Below are positions 34,517-38,444 of a stretch of DNA of 38,444 nucleotides, piece after piece; position 1 is the first letter of the stretch, and each line of letters opens with the position of its first letter. Below the pieces are notes generated by a model, which was not told where the DNA came from, made no database searches, and was given only the letters and a program-made list of their open reading frames with translations. A program made the position numbers and the translations under genes. Origin of the DNA: DATFGK01 sp046712825 (lineage in GTDB: Bacteria > Actinomycetota > AC-67); NCBI GenBank assembly GCA_046712825.1, contig JBKKCR010000176.1, positions 1 to 38,444 on the forward strand, in the 5' to 3' direction.

Positions 34517-34534
34517 CGTTTGAACAGTCGTCAA
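34505..34534 (-). promoter_or_regulatory. Promoter of the mraZ-dcw operon
   Basis: TTGACG (34534-34529), an 18-base spacer and TATTGT (34510-34505) on the minus strand. The -10 element lies between MraZ boxes. A second TTGACA occurs further upstream (34562-34557 area) without a matching -10 element. Confidence 0.55.
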
Positions 34535-34592
34535 TGGTTCTTTCGTGTTAATGGCTGTCAACTAAAGAAAAAACTTGAGGCGACTCTCGTTA

Positions 34593-34606
34593 CGAACATA
34601 TGTTCG
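34593..34606. promoter_or_regulatory. Perfect SOS (LexA) box
   Basis: CGAACATATGTTCG is a perfect 14-bp palindrome matching the Gram-positive LexA consensus CGAAC-N4-GTTCG. It lies between the end of the HNH gene and the mraZ promoter, 59 bases upstream of its -35 element. On the plus strand it overlaps a possible promoter (TTGAGG-N18-TATGTT) whose transcript would run antisense to the HNH gene. Confidence 0.6.
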
Positions 34607-34641
34607 AATGCAACGCAATGAGGCGCTTCGAGAGGTCGGTT

Positions 34642-35163
34642 CTAGGCGTGCGCTTCTGCGGCGCGCCGGGCGCCGTGTGACAGGTACGGCGCCCACTTCG
34701 GATCGACACGCCCTACGGCGACGACGATCCACACCGAATCGTGCGGAGCACGCGGTGTCGTCTTGAGCTGGAGCCCGGCCTCATGGGGGAGCCGGTTCTC
34801 CTTACGCGAGTTGCAGCGCTTGCAAGCGGCGACGACGTTGTCCCACGTGTGCGTGCCACCGCGGCTGCGCGGCATCACGTGATCTACGTTCTCGGCGGCC
34901 GACCCGCAGTACTGGCACAGATGCTGATCGCGGATGAACACCGCTCGACGAGACAGCGAAGCGCGCGCGCGAAGCGGTACCCGAACGAAGTATTTCAACC
35001 GGATGACCGAGGGGATCGCGATGGACATCCGCTCGCTGTGGAGAGCGCCGCCGTCCTCGTGGAGAACCTCAGCCTTCTGTTTCAGGACGAGAACGACCGC
35101 GCGACGGATCGGGACGACGCACAACGGCTCGTACGTCGCGTTGAGGACGAGGGCTCTCCCCAA
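34642..35163 (-). CDS. HNH endonuclease-family protein
   Basis: This 173-residue protein has an N-terminal segment common to a widespread actinobacterial family (VLNATYEPLCVVPIRRAVVLVL, continuing with PSVIRLKYFVRVP). An HNH nuclease domain follows: Cys83/Cys86 and Cys114/Cys117 bind zinc, Asp94-His95 open the motif, and Asn109 and Asn118 complete it (HVMPRSRGG, WDNVV, CKRCNSRK). The catalytic residues look intact. TTG 35163 is chosen because GGAGG lies 8-10 bases upstream and the N-terminus fits the family. Its biological role is not settled; the SOS box just downstream is suggestive but faces the mraZ side. It is preceded by its own extended -10 promoter. Confidence 0.88.
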   Translation of the reverse strand: MGRALVLNATYEPLCVVPIRRAVVLVLKQKAEVLHEDGGALHSERMSIAIPSVIRLKYFVRVPLRARASLSRRAVFIRDQHLCQYCGSAAENVDHVMPRSRGGTHTWDNVVAACKRCNSRKENRLPHEAGLQLKTTPRAPHDSVWIVVAVGRVDPKWAPYLSHGARRAAEAHA

Positions 35164-35209
35164 CTGGCGATCCTCCTGCCGCCGGCACAGATGGGCGGCT
35201 CAGGATCGG

Positions 35210-35218
35210 AGTATAGCA
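35210..35218 (-). promoter_or_regulatory. Extended -10 promoter of the HNH gene
   Basis: TGC followed by TATACT on the minus strand forms an extended -10 element. No good -35 box was found, which is acceptable for this promoter type. It predicts a leader of about 40 bases. Confidence 0.45.
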
Positions 35219-35242
35219 AGACGGAATCGCTATGGAACCCGC

Positions 35243-36328
35243 CTATTCCGGGTTGCTCGACCGCGCCGCCCGCCGCTGCGGAGGGGCTTTCTCGGTGCCC
35301 TGGTCGTCTACCACCGCTACGACGTGGTCCGGTAGCGGGAAGTGACAGGCGGCAACCTGGCCGGCGTGATGGGGTGTTAGCACCGGCTCGTCCGCGCTGC
35401 ACGTTGGGAACTGGGCGTTCGGGCAGCGCGGATGGAACCGGCATCCCGAAGGCGGGTCGATCGGCGAGGGAACGTCCCCCTCCAGGACGATCCGCTTACG
35501 CGATGCGGCCCGCTTCGGATCAGGGATGGGAACCGCCGACAGCAACGCGCCCGAGTATGGGTGCTTGGGGTTGACGTAGAGCGTGTCGCCCGCGGCGACT
35601 TCCACGATCTTGCCGAGGTACATGACCGCCACGCGATCGCTCATGTGCTTCACGACCGAGAGGTCGTGGGCGATGAAGATGTAAGTCAGGTTGAACTCGG
35701 TCTGCAGATCCTCGAGCAGGTTGAGTACCTGGGCCTGGACCGAGACGTCGAGCGCAGAAACCGGCTCGTCGGCCACGATCAGCTTCGGCCGCAATGCGAG
35801 CGCCCGCGCGACGCCGATCCGTTGTCGCTGGCCGCCGGAGAACTCATGCGGATAGCGGTTGTAGTGCTCGGGGTTGAGCCCGACGAGCTCCATCAGTCGC
35901 TGGACCTCTTTCCGTTGCCCCGTCTTGGGAACGGTCCCATGGATGCGCATCGGATCCGCGACGATCGAACCCACCGACTTCCTTGGATTCAAGCTCCCGT
36001 AGGGATCTTGGAAGATCATCTGCATCTGGCGGCGGAACGGCTGCATCTTCCGCCGCGAGTAGCCCGTGATGTCCTCACCTTCGAAGAACACCTGGCCGGC
36101 GGTTACCTCGAGGAGCTTCATGATCAGTCGAGCCGTCGTCGACTTCCCGCAACCGGTCTCGCCGACGAGGCCGAGCGTCTCGCCTGGGTAGACCTCGAGA
36201 TCGATGCCGTCGACCGCATGGACCTGGCCGACTTTCTTCTGCATGACGATGCCCCGCGTGATCGGGTAGTGCTTGGTCACGCCCTTGAGCCGCACAAGCG
36301 GCTCGGTCCCGGACGCTGCGAGGCTCAC
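35243..36328 (-). CDS. Peptide/nickel ABC transporter ATP-binding protein (DppF/OppF-like)
   Basis: This 361-residue ATPase is from the oligopeptide/dipeptide/nickel importer family. Walker A is GETGCGKST, the signature FSGGQRQR, Walker B LIVADEPVSALD, and the His switch AHDLSVV. The C-terminal oligopeptide extension has GCRFHPRCPNAQFPTC, whose cysteines may bind an Fe-S cluster as described in the family. GTG 36328 overlaps the preceding ATPase stop as GTGA. The substrate cannot be told from the ATPase. Confidence 0.93.
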   Translation of the reverse strand: MSLAASGTEPLVRLKGVTKHYPITRGIVMQKKVGQVHAVDGIDLEVYPGETLGLVGETGCGKSTTARLIMKLLEVTAGQVFFEGEDITGYSRRKMQPFRRQMQMIFQDPYGSLNPRKSVGSIVADPMRIHGTVPKTGQRKEVQRLMELVGLNPEHYNRYPHEFSGGQRQRIGVARALALRPKLIVADEPVSALDVSVQAQVLNLLEDLQTEFNLTYIFIAHDLSVVKHMSDRVAVMYLGKIVEVAAGDTLYVNPKHPYSGALLSAVPIPDPKRAASRKRIVLEGDVPSPIDPPSGCRFHPRCPNAQFPTCSADEPVLTPHHAGQVAACHFPLPDHVVAVVDDQGTEKAPPQRRAARSSNPE

Positions 36329-37335
36329 TGATCCTCCATCACTTCGCGGGCGAAGATCTTCCGCTTGTCTTCGAGGGAGAGGTGACATGCCGATCCATGC
36401 TCGAAATCCTCTTCGAGCAGCGGCGGCACCTCCACCCTGCAGACGTCCATGACATACGGACAGCGCGGATGGAACGAGCACCCCGGTGGCACGAAGATCA
36501 GGGAGGGCGGGCTCCCCTTGATCGGACGGAGCCGGTCCTGCTTGCGGTCGATGTGGCTGATGGATTGGAGGAGGCCCCAGGTGTAGGGATGGTGCGGCTC
36601 GTAGTAGATGTGATCGCGCTGCCCGTACTCCGCGATCTTGCCTGCGTACATCACCTGCACGCGGTCGGTGTGCTCGGCCACGACGCCGAGGTCGTGGGTG
36701 ATCAGCACGACCGCCGTCTTGAACTCCTGACGCAACCGGTCGATCACGTCGAGGATCTGCGCCTGGACGGTGACGTCCAGCGCAGTGGTGGGCTCGTCGG
36801 CGATCAGTACGTCGGGGTTGAGGACGAGCGCCATCGCGATCATCGCGCGCTGTCGCATGCCTCCCGAGAACTCGTGCGGGTACTGCTTCGCGCGCTCGTC
36901 GGGGCGCGGGATCCCGACGTGGCCGAGCATTTCGACGGCGCGGCCCCAGGCCTGCTGCTTGGGTATGTCCTCGTGGGCCATGATCGCTTCCACGATCTGC
37001 GTTCCAACGCGGAAAAGCGGATGGAGCGAGGAGAGCGGATCCTGGAACACCATCGCGATGCCCTTCCCGCGGATCGAGCGCAGCTCGTCGTCCTTCAGAT
37101 CGAGGAGGTTCCTCCCACGGAAGAGCACTTCACCTTCGATGCGTGCGTACTTCCTGGTGATCAAGCCCAGGATCGACAGGAACGTTACGCTCTTGCCGGA
37201 GCCCGACTCCCCCACCACGCCGAGGCGTTCCCCCGCCGAAACGCTGAACGAGACGCCGTCGACGGCTTTGACGACGCCGTCCGGCGTGTCGAAGTGGACC
37301 TTGAGGTCGCGAACTTCGAGGAGCGGCTCAGCCAT
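36325..37335 (-). CDS. Peptide/nickel ABC transporter ATP-binding protein (DppD/OppD-like)
   Basis: This 336-residue partner ATPase has Walker A GESGSGKS, signature FSGGMRQR, Walker B VLIADEPTTALD and switch THDLGVV. The C-terminal oligopeptide domain includes GCSFHPRCPYVMDVC. ATG 37335 has GGGAG a few bases upstream. It lies 26 bases after the permease gene and overlaps the second ATPase by 4 bases. Confidence 0.93.
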   Translation of the reverse strand: MAEPLLEVRDLKVHFDTPDGVVKAVDGVSFSVSAGERLGVVGESGSGKSVTFLSILGLITRKYARIEGEVLFRGRNLLDLKDDELRSIRGKGIAMVFQDPLSSLHPLFRVGTQIVEAIMAHEDIPKQQAWGRAVEMLGHVGIPRPDERAKQYPHEFSGGMRQRAMIAMALVLNPDVLIADEPTTALDVTVQAQILDVIDRLRQEFKTAVVLITHDLGVVAEHTDRVQVMYAGKIAEYGQRDHIYYEPHHPYTWGLLQSISHIDRKQDRLRPIKGSPPSLIFVPPGCSFHPRCPYVMDVCRVEVPPLLEEDFEHGSACHLSLEDKRKIFAREVMEDQ

Positions 37336-37361
37336 CCGACCGCTCCCCCGTCACGCCGCTC

Positions 37362-38327
37362 TCAGGCGTACCGGACCCGGGGATCCAGGTACGCATACGC
37401 GATGTCGACGAGGAGGTTCATGATCGTGATCGCCAGGGCGGCGAACACGGTTATCCCGAGCACCACCGGTAAGTCCCCACGGCCGACCGAGTCGACGAGG
37501 TAGTTCCCGAGGCCGGGGATGTTGAAGACGCGTTCCGTCACGATCGTGCCGCCGAATAACTGTCCGAAGTCCAAGCCGAACATCGTGACGATCGGCGTGA
37601 GGCTGGCACGCAGACCGTGCCGAACGATGACCGTTCGCTCGGGCAGACCTTTCGCGCGGGCGGTTCGGATGTAGTCCTCGCTCATGACCTCGATCATGTT
37701 CCCGCGGATCATGCGGGCGTAGAACGCGGCGAACAGGAATGCGATCACGAACCACGGCATCAGCATATGCGTGAACCATTCGAAGGGGTTTTCCCCGAGC
37801 GGGATGTAGCCGGTGCCCGGAGCCCAATGCAGCTTGTACCAGAACACGTACAGCCCGATGAGTGCCAGCCAGAACACCGGGGCCGAAACGCCGAAGAGCG
37901 CGAAGCCCATGGATATCCGGTCGACCTTCGTCCTGCGCTTGAGGGCCGAGATCACGCCGACCGGGATCCCGATCGCCAGCCAGACGACCGCAGCTCCGGC
38001 CGCCAGCTGGAACGTCACGACCGATCGTGAGAACAGCGCGTCCCGGACGGACACCTGGTTCGCGAACGAGAACCCGAACCCGGGCCACCCGTACTGGTCG
38101 CCGAGGAAGAGATTCTTGACGAACCGGAAGTACTGGATGTGCGTGGGCTGATCGAGGCCGAGGTTCTTCCGGACGGTCTCGAGCGTGTCCGCCGTCGGGG
38201 TGCGCCCGGCGAACGAGATGGCCGGGTCGCCCGGCGGCATGACGTAGAAGATGAGGAAGGCGAACAGCGTGATCATCACCATGATGACGATCACCCAGAG
38301 AACGCGGCGGACGACATACCGCAGCAT
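37362..38327 (-). CDS. Peptide/nickel ABC transporter permease (DppB/OppB-like)
   Basis: This 321-residue integral membrane protein begins MLRYVVRRVLWVIVIM, typical for DppB-type permeases. It has six hydrophobic segments and the EAA loop near DYIRTARAKGLPE, which contacts the ATPases. PGDPAI follows the first helix and ERVFNIPGLGNYL is the family's late motif. ATG 38327 is preceded by GAGGAAGG. A DppC partner permease would be expected next but is absent: the ATPase gene follows directly. It could lie upstream, beyond the window. Confidence 0.93.
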   Translation of the reverse strand: MLRYVVRRVLWVIVIMVMITLFAFLIFYVMPPGDPAISFAGRTPTADTLETVRKNLGLDQPTHIQYFRFVKNLFLGDQYGWPGFGFSFANQVSVRDALFSRSVVTFQLAAGAAVVWLAIGIPVGVISALKRRTKVDRISMGFALFGVSAPVFWLALIGLYVFWYKLHWAPGTGYIPLGENPFEWFTHMLMPWFVIAFLFAAFYARMIRGNMIEVMSEDYIRTARAKGLPERTVIVRHGLRASLTPIVTMFGLDFGQLFGGTIVTERVFNIPGLGNYLVDSVGRGDLPVVLGITVFAALAITIMNLLVDIAYAYLDPRVRYA

Positions 38328-38362
38328 CTCGACCTTCCTCTCTTCGTTCCCGTCGCGTGGTC

Positions 38363-38444
38363 GTGTGGCTGGGGTGTGGGGCCCCCCCCCCCCCGCCCGC
38401 CCCCCCCCCCGGCGGAAAGCCACACGCCCCGTATGTGTGGGGGG
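38363..38444. other. G/C homopolymer and inverted repeat at the sequence end
   Basis: Runs of 13-14 C interrupted by single G (about 38382-38410) are followed by AGCCACAC, the complement of GTGTGGCT at 38363-38370. Long homopolymers and a fold-back repeat at the very end suggest a low-quality contig terminus rather than biology. The upstream genes of the transporter operon lie beyond it. Confidence 0.5.

Noticed and set aside
34741..35574. 277-codon plus-strand frame spanning HNH and the ABC gene end
   Set aside because: Runs antisense across two real genes and their intergenic region; no ribosome site.

Overview
The window is a high-G+C bacterial chromosome segment that looks like a deep-branching or uncultured member of the Actinomycetota. 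The evidence is the gene order: a division and cell-wall (dcw) cluster with mraZ, rsmH, ftsL, ftsI, murE, murF, mraY, murD, ftsW, murG, murC, murB, ftsQ and ftsZ, no ftsA, then pgeF-yggS-sepF-yggT-divIVA, then a dksA/traR-like gene, lspA, rluD and dnaE. GTG starts are common, neighbouring genes overlap by GTGA, and one gene appears to have a leaderless promoter. MurE carries a DNPR motif, which points to meso-diaminopimelate peptidoglycan. No tRNA, rRNA, CRISPR array, transposase or integrase was seen.

Layout, left to right. 1-1684: 5' part of dnaE (minus), running off the window. 1956-6176: three plus-strand genes (a secreted HAF-repeat/Ig-like protein, a RecB-like nuclease and an Eis-like acetyltransferase) lying between dnaE and rluD. 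6173-8195: dksA-like, lspA and rluD (minus) behind a near-consensus promoter. 8546-12857: a coupled plus-strand run of ileS, a small HELVH membrane protein and a YchF-like protein whose nucleotide-binding motifs are degraded. 12867-14607: a response regulator, a structured non-coding stretch with a repeated GTTGACC motif, and a small secreted cysteine protein. The last of these lies in a less G+C-rich segment flanked by 16-bp direct repeats. 14608-19460 (minus): a two-helix membrane protein, divIVA, yggT, sepF, yggS, pgeF and ftsZ. 19770-34473 (minus): the dcw cluster from mraZ to ftsQ. 34642-38327 (minus): an HNH endonuclease, then two ATPases and one permease of a peptide/nickel-type ABC importer. 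The right end is G/C homopolymer and probably a contig end.

How it works together. The dcw genes make lipid II (MurB to MurG, MraY), move and polymerise it (FtsW, FtsI) and place the divisome (FtsZ, SepF, FtsQ, FtsL). DivIVA and YggT serve polar growth and membrane functions. Transcription of dcw appears to start at an mraZ promoter covered by 10-bp-spaced MraZ boxes. A perfect SOS (LexA) box lies about 60 bp further upstream. The run ends at an intrinsic terminator after ftsQ, and ftsZ has its own promoter and a structured leader.

Most unusual points: a YchF homologue lacking the P-loop lysine; pgeF with no canonical start codon before its conserved N-terminus; a 48-residue membrane ORF between mraZ and rsmH; the SOS box next to the division cluster; the repeat-flanked mini-island; and a leaderless promoter for the RecB-like nuclease. 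No complete new multi-gene system can be demonstrated from sequence alone.
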